The notes beneath the pieces are model-generated. The model did not search any database. It was not told the DNA's origin and saw only the letters and a list, made by a program, of their open reading frames with translations. 15,160 bases of DNA from Chloroflexota bacterium (GTDB lineage: Bacteria > Chloroflexota > Limnocylindria > QHBO01). Of this stretch, positions 6,663 to 13,375 are shown piece by piece. The stretch covers positions 1-15,160 of the forward strand of contig JADLBB010000105.1 of assembly GCA_020848055.1 (NCBI GenBank), written 5' to 3'. Position numbers and translations under genes: made by a program. How positions within the stretch are numbered: the first letter of the stretch is position 1; every line of letters begins with the position of its first letter.

Positions 6663-6831
6663 ATGGCGCGCCCGGAGGGATTCGAACCCCCGACCTGCTG
6701 ATCCGAAGTCCGATGCCCGCGGAAGCCGCCTGGCTCCCCCATTTCGTGCTCAACCGAGCCGTCCGACCGGCCCGGATTGGGGTGAGATTCCAGTGAGTAT
6801 AGAGCTCACGCTTTCGATGAGTCTGATGCCC
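6663..6831. repeat. 170-bp direct repeat, copy 1, containing a tRNA-Arg 3' half
   Basis: This block matches 8394-8563 with about 14 differences, including one indel, by eye. The first 61 bases (6663-6723) are identical in both copies; nearly all differences fall in the remainder. The identical part holds the tRNA-derived sequence. The remainder includes the small inverted repeat GTGAG-N7-CTCAC (from 6794). Open frames across it that read RRDSNPRPADP or GVRIPPGAP are translations of tRNA-like DNA, not proteins. Confidence 0.9.
6664..6716 (-). other. tRNA-Arg-like 3' half (partial tRNA), copy 1
   Basis: On the minus strand this reads as an anticodon arm with loop CTTCGGA, a T arm (GGGGG-TTCGAAT-CCCTC), the acceptor strand CGGGCGC, discriminator G and an encoded CCA. 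It closely resembles tRNA-Arg of the GACTACGGATCAG type. The matching D arm and 5' acceptor strand (GCGCCCG expected) are missing, and the anticodon stem has mismatches, so it is not a complete tRNA. It may be a remnant or an integration-site core. Confidence 0.65.
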
Positions 6832-6938
6832 AACCCTGAGCGCAGAAGCGTCTGATGCCCACGGTGCGCCGAAGGATCTGAAGCTCACGACAGCTATCTG
6901 TTCGACCTGCAAGGCCGATGTCGCGTCACCGCCGACCG

Positions 6939-7232
6939 TCAGGACAGGGTCGAGACAGCGCGGTCGAGATCGCGGCGATGGACGACCCGTGCCACCACCC
7001 ATCGGACATCCGCGTCCGCAGCCTCGCCGCGATCGATCGTGCGGTACAGGATCCGGTAGTCGCCGACCCGCAACCGATGCCAGGGCGTGAATCCCGCAAG
7101 CGGCTTGGCGTCCAGATTCGCTGCGCCGCCGGCCAATGCCTCGAGCGCCGTTCGGAGTCGAGCGAGATCCGCCCCCGCGCCGATGCGGCGCAGGTCGCGC
7201 TCGGCACGCCGCGAGAGGACGATGCCACGCAT
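6939..7232 (-). CDS. RelE/ParE-family toxin of a type II toxin-antitoxin pair
   Basis: This 97-aa basic protein has the RelE/ParE layout: VLSRRAERDLRRI at the start, a helix pair in the middle, the core strand HRLRVGDYRILYR near residues 51-63, and a closing VARVVHRRDLDRAV. RelE members cut ribosome-bound mRNA, and ParE members inhibit gyrase; the sequence alone does not decide between them, though the arginine-rich strands favour RelE. It starts nine bases after the antitoxin stop, in the usual antitoxin-first order. It lies between the two tRNA-half repeats, which fits a mobile or accessory module. Confidence 0.85.
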   Translation of the reverse strand: MRGIVLSRRAERDLRRIGAGADLARLRTALEALAGGAANLDAKPLAGFTPWHRLRVGDYRILYRTIDRGEAADADVRWVVARVVHRRDLDRAVSTLS

Positions 7233-7241
7233 CCGGCAGCG

Positions 7242-7505
7242 TCAGTCATGCTCGAGCTCGGCAAACACCTCAGCCGCAGGGCGCGCCCGCCCGCTCCGCA
7301 GGTCGGCGTCGGCGGTCCGCGTCGCCCGTACGAACTCCGGGGCGTGGGCCAGCACGTAATCCTCCAGCTCATCGGGATCGAGGGCCACCAGTGCGGTGAC
7401 CGGCCGTCCATGTCGGGTGACGATCGCCGGGCGCCCGGTGCGGACCACTTCGTCGATGACCTGGCTGGGACGCCGCCCCAGGTCACGGATGCTGATTGTG
7501 GGCAT
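7242..7505 (-). CDS. Phd/YefM-family antitoxin
   Basis: This 87-aa protein shows the N-terminal Phd/YefM DNA-binding fold: MPTISIRDLGRRPSQVIDEV, then RTGRPAIVTRHGRPVTALVAL. The acidic C-terminal half (ELEDYVLAHAPEF onward) would bind and block the toxin encoded next. I start at ATG 7505 because CTCC on the plus strand (7511-7514; GGAG on the coding strand) gives a ribosome site five bases upstream; a longer frame to 7535 adds unrelated residues. A palindrome directly upstream (7521-7549) is the likely self-repression operator. Confidence 0.87.
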   Translation of the reverse strand: MPTISIRDLGRRPSQVIDEVVRTGRPAIVTRHGRPVTALVALDPDELEDYVLAHAPEFVRATRTADADLRSGRARPAAEVFAELEHD

Positions 7506-7520
7506 GATTGCTCCGATCTT

Positions 7521-7549
7521 CGAATGCACGTACAAGTGTCGTACATTCG
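7521..7549. promoter_or_regulatory. Palindromic operator of the toxin-antitoxin operon
   Basis: Half-sites CGAATGCACG (7521-7530) and CGTACATTCG (7540-7549) are inverted repeats with one mismatch and a 9-base centre. It lies 15 bases upstream of the antitoxin start, where Phd/YefM-type antitoxins usually bind to repress their own operon. A TTGCGA further upstream could be the -35. Confidence 0.6.
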
Positions 7550-7590
7550 TCGCAAGAATGCAAGCCCGGACTGAGTGCTCGCTGACCGGC

Positions 7591-7596
7591 TAGGGT
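7591..7596 (+). promoter_or_regulatory. TAGGGT-N6-ATG: leaderless -10 or ribosome site
   Basis: TAGGGT precedes ATG 7603 by six bases, as with TAGGCT before 6632. It fits a -10 box of a leaderless transcript. Alternatively its AGGG is a Shine-Dalgarno seven bases from the ATG. Confidence 0.35.
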
Positions 7597-7602
7597 ACGC
7601 TC

Positions 7603-7872
7603 ATGTCTGCCACTCTCCTGGGTATCGTGTACGGGTTTGTCGCACTTGTAGCGGCCGTCTGGCACGAACGGCTGTGGCGGGCGAAGCGCGGCTTCACAAG
7701 AGCCGGGCTGATCACATGGCTGACGTTTGCGGTGTTCGCTGCAGGTGCAATCAGCGCTTTCCGGTTTCCCAACGCGCCAATCTGGGCCGTAGCTCTCCTT
7801 GGGCTGTTCTGTGGGCTCCTCACTTTCGCATACCTATGGGGCATGCACGGGCGACGCCATCGTTCGTCGTAG
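7603..7872 (+). CDS. Small integral membrane protein, 89 aa
   Basis: Three hydrophobic segments are visible, at about residues 4-20 (LLGIVYGFVALVAAVW), 35-52 (GLITWLTFAVFAAGAISA) and 60-78 (IWAVALLGLFCGLLTFAYL). They are joined by a basic loop (ERLWRAKRGFTR), and the tail is basic (HGRRHRSS). The positive loops suggest the N-terminus faces outward and the C-terminus inward. I recognise no family. It is transcribed away from the toxin-antitoxin pair, with about 100 bp between, and lies inside the repeat-flanked patch. The gene ends in TAG. Confidence 0.6.
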   Translation: MSATLLGIVYGFVALVAAVWHERLWRAKRGFTRAGLITWLTFAVFAAGAISAFRFPNAPIWAVALLGLFCGLLTFAYLWGMHGRRHRSS

Positions 7873-7939
7873 TCCTCCCAATGTGGGGCCACGTAGACGC
7901 TAATGGACGCGGTGGACGGGCTTCGATGTCAGGATCCAA

Positions 7940-8109
7940 GGCTGCAGCACCAGGGAGCCGGCGATCAGCGCTGATGCCGACGCGGTCGCGTTCGACGCCG
8001 CCGGCAACCTGACCGCCCGCGCGCCAACGCCTTCAGCTACGAGGCCGCCAACCGGCTCGTGACCGCCAGTGGCGTTTGGCGCTCTTCCTGCCTCGAGGTA
8101 CGCGTGTAG
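7940..8109 (+). pseudogene. RHS/YD-repeat protein fragment with frameshift
   Basis: One frame reads ISADADAVAFDAAGNLTAR (about 7964-8020), and the next frame continues NAFSYEAANRLVTASG (about 8024-8073). Joined, they make one RHS/YD repeat (FDAAGNLT ... YEAANRLV), as found in large secreted or toxin-delivery RHS proteins. A single missing base near 8020-8023 separates the two frames, and the second frame stops at TAG 8107-8109. Nothing else of an RHS protein is present, so this is a small decayed remnant. I see no other gene in 7873-8666 apart from this and the second repeat copy. Confidence 0.65.
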
Positions 8110-8393
8110 TCACGCGTAAGAAACTCAGCGAAAGTGTGTCGACACCGATCCACAAATTGGCTCCATACACATTGCCGCAGCACTCGAAAGTCCGAGCGCC
8201 CTGAGCCGACATTCCTGACTCGCCGGGCCGCAATGGAACGAGACCCAGGATGAGTGCCTGATTATCGGTCTGGAGCTCGCGCTGAGCACGAATCCGACAC
8301 TGAGCATCTGACTCGGATCAGGCGCTGTGGCGAGCTCTTGACACATTCGCCCCAACATCTTGGGGTATGGCGGCGCGTCATCCGCTATGTGGT

Positions 8394-8563
8394 ATGGCGC
8401 GCCCGGAGGGATTCGAACCCCCGACCTGCTGATCCGAAGTCCGATGCCCGCGGACGCCGCCTCACTCCCCCATTTCGTGCTTAGCCGAGCCATCCGGTCG
8501 GCCCCGGATTGGGGTGGAATCCCAGTGAGTATAGAGCTCACGTTTCCGATGAGTCTGATGCCC
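8394..8563. repeat. 170-bp direct repeat, copy 2, containing a tRNA-Arg 3' half
   Basis: This is the second copy of the 6663-6831 element, same orientation, 1.73 kb away. It ends with the same inverted repeat around TATAGAG and the same GAGTCTGATGCCC. After both copies the motif TCTGATGC recurs at irregular spacing (6851 for copy 1; 8566 with one change and 8609 for copy 2). Confidence 0.9.
8395..8447 (-). other. tRNA-Arg-like 3' half (partial tRNA), copy 2
   Basis: It is identical in sequence to the first copy: anticodon-like loop CTTCGGA, complete T arm, acceptor strand and encoded CCA on the minus strand, with no D arm. In this copy a GCGTCCG next to the fragment could pair with the acceptor strand, but that leaves almost no room for a D arm, so I do not call a functional tRNA. 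Confidence 0.65.
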
Positions 8564-8666
8564 GTATCTGATGACGGAAGAATCTAATGCACACGCGATA
8601 GTGGCGAGTCTGATGCTCGCCCGACCGGCGCTCCCCGCTTGGCGCCCGCACCGCCAAGGCGTCAGT

Positions 8667-9140
8667 TCACTCGTCGCCGATGTTCACGTCGCCGATCGAC
8701 CAACTGAGGTCGGCTGTACATTCCTCGTCCGGGGCTGCGACCCACTCGAGCCTGGCGATCCAATCCTCGATGGTGCCGAGTGCCTCTGGCCCTGAGAAGA
8801 CCTCGCCGCTGCCACCCAAGACCACGGCGTCACCGTCACGGACTTCAACGACGTCACCCGAGCGCTGCCGAAAGGCGATAGTCCCCGTCTCCGCTTGCCA
8901 CGCGGTCTCGTTGACGGGCCATGCCAGCAGGATCAGGTGGCCCGTGTCAGCCTCCAACATCGCGCACCGGTCGGTCAGGCGCAGGACACCCGGCATCCGC
9001 GCGAAGTCGCCGTTGGGCGGCGCGTCCACCACGGCCAAGGGGGCCCATTCATCGGTGGAATCGGGCATGGACGATGCCGGGCTGCCGGTGCACGCCGCGC
9101 AGGCCGCAATGAAGGCGAGGGCAAACGCGTACCGGGTCAT
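8667..9140 (-). CDS. Small putative lipoprotein, 157 aa
   Basis: The chosen ATG at 9140 gives a short signal peptide (MTRYAFALAFIAAC) with a textbook lipobox, I11-A12-A13-C14, so the mature protein would be lipid-anchored outside the membrane; C17 is an alternative. The mature part is mostly beta strand: VLRLTDRCAMLEA, GHLILLAWP, TIAFRQRSGDVVEV, DAVVLGGSGEVF. Two further cysteines (one in DRCAMLEA, one in DEECTADLS) could form a disulfide. I do not recognise a family. The open frame runs 237 bases further upstream, but that part is arginine-rich and lacks a signal. It precedes nothing obvious; the protease remnant lies 125 bp upstream on the same strand. Confidence 0.75.
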   Translation of the reverse strand: MTRYAFALAFIAACAACTGSPASSMPDSTDEWAPLAVVDAPPNGDFARMPGVLRLTDRCAMLEADTGHLILLAWPVNETAWQAETGTIAFRQRSGDVVEVRDGDAVVLGGSGEVFSGPEALGTIEDWIARLEWVAAPDEECTADLSWSIGDVNIGDE

Positions 9141-9265
9141 CCCGCGATGGGCAAATCGACCTGCCCAGCATGATCGATCACGAGTGGCTGACGGGGCGCG
9201 GGATCCGGACTGCGACCCACCCGCGACTGTGAAACGGAACTGCCTCAGATGAGGCGTAGGCCCCA

Positions 9266-9811
9266 TCAGCAGCCGCACGCTACCCGAACGCCGAGGGCCT
9301 CGTCGAGCAAGTCGGCGACGGTAAACGATTCGAAGTTGTGGAAGCTCGGGTCGCAGCGGCTCTTGATCAAGCCCCAAGCCTGATTGCCGAAGTACCAGGG
9401 CCCGCCACTGTCACCGTCGGATCGGATGGGCGTAAGGCCGTTCATGAGCACCAGACGGTCGTAGAACACTCCATTGTTTGTGCACGACTGGGAAGGATTC
9501 TTCACCTTCAGTGAACAATCTCGCACCTCGGAGGTGCGGCCATACGAGCACAGGATGTTGCCGATGGCGATCTGCCCTCGCGGCTTGATGGAGCTCACAT
9601 CGTGGATGTTGCAGCAGTCCCGATAGAAATCGTCAGGCTCCGCCACGGGAGTGGTGTGCCACTCCATATCTCCCCACTGCCCCAGATGCTGTCCCATGAG
9701 CGTTGTGGAGTGTACGCCGTGGCCGATATGCAGCACCTGATTGAGCCCGGTGCAGTGGCCGGCCGTCGATATGCCTGGAGTGTTCGAACTGATGCTACGG
9801 ACTGAGAAACC
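9266..9811 (-). pseudogene. Trypsin-like (S1) serine protease, 5'-truncated
   Basis: The frame contains a full chymotrypsin-fold triad: His in STAGHC (codon 9755-9757), Asp in GDMEWHT (9668-9670) and Ser in GDSGGPW (9407-9409). Similarity to streptogrisin/alpha-lytic-type proteases begins at GFSVRS, at about 9811. In this frame there is no ATG, GTG or TTG between the upstream stop (9896-9898) and a GTG at 9736, which lies after the catalytic His. The signal peptide, propeptide and first strands are therefore gone. Upstream DNA belongs to an antiporter gene on the other strand. Starting at 9736 would yield an inactive protein. Several cysteines (DCCNIHD, ILCSYG, DCSLK, SCTNN, SRCDPS) point to a secreted, disulfide-bonded ancestor. 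Confidence 0.8.
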
Positions 9812-10686
9812 ACGGGGCTCGTCGCCCTCGGCGCCGTCACTTGGTACGGGCTCGGGCCGGCCGCCGCCATCCTCGCTGGTGGCGCCGTGGCGATGTCATC
9901 GACGGCCGTTTGTCTCAAGCAGCTGAGCGATCAGCACGAGCTCGGCACACGCCATGGCCGCGTCGCCGTGGCCGTCCTGCTGTTCCAGGATCTCGCGACC
10001 GCCTTCTTCCTCATCCTCCTGGGCGTCGCTGCGGAGGGAGCGGGCCTCGCCGAATCGCTCGGGCAGTTCGCCATCGGGATCTGCATCCTCGCGGCCTGCC
10101 TCGTTGTGATGAGGGCCCTCTTGCGCCCCGTGACAGCCTGGCTGGCGGCTCATGGGAGCGGCGACCTGTTGCAGCTGACGGCATTGCTGATCGCGCTCGG
10201 GGCAGCCTATATCGCCGATCTGGCGGGCCTCTCGCCGGCGATGGGGGCATTTCTTGCCGGCATGCTGATCAGCGAAAGCGATGCGCGTCACATCGTTGAG
10301 CGGGAGATCCGGCCGTTCCGCGACCTCCTCGTCGGGATCTTCTTCATCAGTGTCGGGACACAGATCGAGCTGCTGCGGGTCGCGGACGCTCCGTGGCAGG
10401 TGCTCGGCTGGCTGCTGTTGGTCGTGGCGCTGAAGTTCGCCGTCGTGGCCATCACCGTGCGCTCTCCGGCGAGGCGCCTAACGTTGCGTTCCGCGCGGCG
10501 ACGATCCTTGCCCATGGCGGCGAGTTCGGCCTGCTGCTGGTGTCCCTCGGACTGAGAGAGCGGGTCCTTGACCCCGCGATCGCCCATCCCATGTTCATCA
10601 GCCTGGGAATCAGCATCTTCGTCGCGCCGCTGTTGATCAGGCTCAATGGTCCGATCGCTAAGAGGCTCGCCGTATTGCGGCGATAA
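9812..10686 (+). pseudogene. CPA2-family monovalent cation/proton antiporter, 5'-truncated and frameshifted
   Basis: The reading frame is open from 9806 and similarity to the KefB/KefC-type membrane domain starts at GLVALGAVTWYGLG (about 9815). It runs through AMSSTAVCLKQLSDQ, VLLFQDLA, and LSPAMGAFLAGMLISES to LKFAVVAITVR. There it leaves the frame: the next family segment, GEAPNVAFRAATILAHGGEFG, is one frame over, so one base has been lost near 10462. The second part ends at TAA 10684-10686. About the first 100 residues of the transport domain are missing, and no RCK (TrkA-N) regulatory domain follows. An ATG at 9887 could restart translation, but the product would lack the first helices and be garbled after the shift. 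Confidence 0.82.
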
Positions 10687-10694
10687 CTCCGAAG

Positions 10695-10708
10695 GTGGCG
10701 TGCGCCAC
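10695..10708. terminator. Perfect 14-bp palindromic hairpin between convergent genes
   Basis: GTGGCG and CGCCAC flank a two-base loop between the antiporter remnant and the convergent MFS gene. A bidirectional terminator is possible by position, but neither strand has a U-tract. Confidence 0.25.
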
Positions 10709-10746
10709 AGGGGCGCCGCCCAAGGCCGCTGGTCGAACTGAAGCCA

Positions 10747-11943
10747 TCATGTTCTCGTGTTGGAGGGCGGCGTCAGGGTGACGACCGCCAACGTGCCGGC
10801 AAGCGCATAGACGATACCGAAGAGCGCTAGGACACCTCCGATATCTGCCCCGAAGCCCGTGACGATCTGTCCGAGCAGGACGGTGACGGCAACGCCGAGC
10901 TCGAGCGCCGTGAAGAACGGCGTATAGGTCAGGTGGGTCGCCCCCACTGGGGTCCATCTCTCTGCCGAAGCCATCGCAGCGACGGGCACTGCAGCCTGCT
11001 GGAGTCCCAAGACGATAACGGCAAGCAGGAGGATCCAGGCCCCGTCCGTGAGTGGCACGGCGACCAGCGTGATGGCAGCCGCCCAGAATGCCGCGCCCAA
11101 CAGCCGTGAAGCTCCGACGCGATCTACCATGAAGCCCGCCAGCACACTCCCTGGGAGCCGGGCCACGTAGAAGACGGAGAGCAAGAGCGCGGCTTCCTGG
11201 GGCCCCAGCCGCTCGGTAGCGATTGCCGCGACGGTAACGAACATCAGGCCGAAGGCGATCGAGGACGCGGCCATCAGTACCAAGATCGTCCTTGGGCCTG
11301 GCATCAGCGCCCAACGGATGGCTGTCCACGCTCCTGACTCTCGCCGCACGGCGGGTCGCTTCGGGACGACTGCGACGGCAGCGAGGCCAGCGGCCGCCAG
11401 TCCCGACGCAACGGCAGGCAATGCGTGTAGGCCAATGTGCTGCGCGATCGTGCCGAGGACCAGCACGCCGAGTGCCCAGGCCAGAAAGTTCGTGGCAAAG
11501 AACCACCCCGACGCGCGCCCATGCCAGCGCCGCGGCGTGGCGTCAAGAATCTGCAGCGGACCTGCGCTGAACACCATCGCGCCGCCGGCTCCGAACAGGA
11601 GCACGGCCCCCGCCATCGACCACGCGCCCGAGGTAACAATCAGTAGCATCGGATATGCCGTGAGCAAGGCGTGACCTAGAGAGAGGACGCCGCGGTCACC
11701 GATGCGGCGCTGGACCGCCGGATATGCGAACCGCCCAATTCCGGCCACGGCGAATGCAACTGCCAGGAGGACTGACGCCACCTCGGTCGTGAGGCCCTTC
11801 ACGCTCGTCAGATACGGGACGAAGAATTGGACGAAGGCCATGGCGCCCGTCGCCGACAGGAACAAGGCCAGCGAGATCGTGACAAGTTCGGGTGTGACCC
11901 ATCCGCCTGGCAGCGGTCTCGGCTGGAACGGATCGGCGCGCAC
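10747..11943 (-). CDS. MFS transporter, 12 membrane segments
   Basis: This 398-aa inner-membrane protein has about 12 hydrophobic helices in two halves of six, with a basic central loop (PKRPAVRRESGAW, near residue 200). The usual MFS signature between helices 2 and 3 is seen as GRFAYPAVQRRIGDRG, and its counterpart in the second half as GSVLAGFMVDRVGASRL. This places it in the general MFS_1 group; the cargo cannot be read from the sequence. It starts at GTG 11943, 20 bases after the stop of the M20 gene, with a G-rich ribosome site directly before it. It is the last gene of the ecfA-ecfT-M20 operon, so it may move the substrate or product handled by that unit. Confidence 0.87.
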   Translation of the reverse strand: MRADPFQPRPLPGGWVTPELVTISLALFLSATGAMAFVQFFVPYLTSVKGLTTEVASVLLAVAFAVAGIGRFAYPAVQRRIGDRGVLSLGHALLTAYPMLLIVTSGAWSMAGAVLLFGAGGAMVFSAGPLQILDATPRRWHGRASGWFFATNFLAWALGVLVLGTIAQHIGLHALPAVASGLAAAGLAAVAVVPKRPAVRRESGAWTAIRWALMPGPRTILVLMAASSIAFGLMFVTVAAIATERLGPQEAALLLSVFYVARLPGSVLAGFMVDRVGASRLLGAAFWAAAITLVAVPLTDGAWILLLAVIVLGLQQAAVPVAAMASAERWTPVGATHLTYTPFFTALELGVAVTVLLGQIVTGFGADIGGVLALFGIVYALAGTLAVVTLTPPSNTRT

Positions 11944-11963
11944 GACCCCGCCCGGAGGCCGTC

Positions 11964-13373
11964 TTAGCTGTTCGCCAGGCGCTGGAGGTAGGCGGCCATC
12001 GAATGCTCGAACAGCCGCATCCCCTCAACGGTGGCGTACTCGTTCGGAGCGTGCTGGCGTCCGCCATGTCCAAGGCCGCCGATGGCCAGTGGGATGCCCA
12101 GCGTCTGGGTGAAGACATACAGCGGCGCCGACCCGGAAACAAGAGGCCAGACTTCCAGGTCGACGCCAGAACTTCGGTAGATCTCTAGCAGCGGCGCGTT
12201 AGCCCGGTCGGAGGCGCTCCCCTTCGACCCAGGGTACGCCGCGATCTGATGGAGAGCCACGTGACCGAAGCCGTGCTGATCGAGATGATCCCGAATCTGT
12301 CTCGCGGTGACGTCGGGATCCATGCCCGGGACAAGACGGACGTCGATCTTGGCACGCGCCTCGTGTGGGAGGACCGTCTTCATCCCTTCGCCGTGGTGAC
12401 CTGCCACCATCCCGTCGATGTTCAGTCCCGGCTCGAACAGAAAGGTCTCGAGCAACTCGGCTGGCGGGAGATCATGCTTGAATCGGCTGACGCCCGCCTC
12501 GCGCAGCTGCGTCTCGACACTGAACGATGTGCCAAGGTGACGTAGCAGGTCACGGTCCTCGCGGGTCGCCGGCGCCACCTGATCGTACAGACCGTCCACC
12601 AAGATTCGCCGCTGATCGGTGCTCAGCATGGTGCTGAGTGCCTGCACGAGCGCCCACGCTGGGCTATGAAACCAGCCCGCGTTCATGCCGTGAACAGCCC
12701 TCGTGGCCGGACCGCCCCAGTCCCCTCCCCTGGCGATCAGCTCGAGGAAGAGCATGCCCTTTACGCCGAGGTACATCAGTACCTTGCCGGCCGAGTCTTG
12801 CGAGTAGAACGGGAAGAGCGCCGCGTCGGCCTGTAGCTGAGCGCGGTGGCCTTGCACGAACTCGGCGTAATGAGGGCTCCCGAGCTCCTCCTCACCTTCG
12901 ATTGCGAACTTGAGGTTGACCGGGAGCGACCCTGTAACGGCCTGCAGGGATTGGGCCGCGGCGATGAGTCCGGCCAATGGGCCCTTGGAGTTCATGATGC
13001 CTCGGCCGATCACCGATGGGCCGACGTCTGGAAGATCGACGATTGCGGCATCGAACGGCGGACTGATCCAGTCTTCGCCTTCGACAGGCTGGACGTCGTA
13101 GAGGCAGTACACCAGCAGCGTTCGAGGCGCGCCGACGTCCACCTCGCCAAAGACGACGGGGTGCCCCTTGGTAGGGACGATTTCGCCATGTCCGCCAAGT
13201 GACTCGATGCCGCCAAGTACGAGCTCTGCCATCTCGACGATCCCGATGCCGTCGGCACTCACCGACCGCTGCCGGACCCACTCCTGGGCCATTGCCAAGT
13301 GCGTGTCGAAGTGGTCGTCGATGTGCGCGGTGACACGCTCCAGATCCGGGAGAGTAGGGCCGTCGTCAGGCAT
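11964..13373 (-). CDS. M20-family metallohydrolase homologue with altered metal site
   Basis: This 469-aa protein covers the whole M20 (CPG2/DapE/carnosinase) fold, with the dimerisation lid inserted at about residues 210-335. Conserved parts include YDVQP (92-96), EGEEELGS (159-166, with the catalytic Glu and its neighbour at 162-163), and HAPNE (H441). Three usual metal-site positions differ: the His of GHxD is L91 (CLYD), the bridging Asp of DxKG is N128 (NSKG), and the ISD Asp is replaced in LFPF (186-189). The fold also keeps HGMNAG (228-233) in place of HSGxxGG. It may be a subfamily using another metal arrangement, or a non-catalytic binder. ATG 13373 is two bases after the ecfT stop, so it is firmly in the ECF operon and probably acts on what the transporter imports, for example an amide or peptide-like compound. 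Confidence 0.88.
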   Translation of the reverse strand: MPDDGPTLPDLERVTAHIDDHFDTHLAMAQEWVRQRSVSADGIGIVEMAELVLGGIESLGGHGEIVPTKGHPVVFGEVDVGAPRTLLVYCLYDVQPVEGEDWISPPFDAAIVDLPDVGPSVIGRGIMNSKGPLAGLIAAAQSLQAVTGSLPVNLKFAIEGEEELGSPHYAEFVQGHRAQLQADAALFPFYSQDSAGKVLMYLGVKGMLFLELIARGGDWGGPATRAVHGMNAGWFHSPAWALVQALSTMLSTDQRRILVDGLYDQVAPATREDRDLLRHLGTSFSVETQLREAGVSRFKHDLPPAELLETFLFEPGLNIDGMVAGHHGEGMKTVLPHEARAKIDVRLVPGMDPDVTARQIRDHLDQHGFGHVALHQIAAYPGSKGSASDRANAPLLEIYRSSGVDLEVWPLVSGSAPLYVFTQTLGIPLAIGGLGHGGRQHAPNEYATVEGMRLFEHSMAAYLQRLANS

Positions 13374-13375
13374 CG

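Noticed and set aside
6664..6716. Functional tRNA-Arg gene
   Set aside because: The 3' half is good, but there is no D arm, no 5' acceptor strand and the anticodon stem has mismatches.
6610..6855. Open frames reading ARRDSNPRPADPKSDA and GVRIPPGAP (also at 8125-8587)
   Set aside because: These are familiar spurious translations of tRNA-like DNA; both copies sit exactly on the tRNA-half repeat.
8301..8322. Second tRNA-Arg-like anticodon arm on the plus strand (GAGCATCTGACTCGGATCAG)
   Set aside because: The loop is one base short and no T arm, D arm or acceptor strand surrounds it; probably chance or old decay.
9266..9736. Intact protease gene starting at GTG 9736
   Set aside because: This start lies after the catalytic His in STAGHC, so it would exclude part of the fold that the upstream frame clearly encodes.
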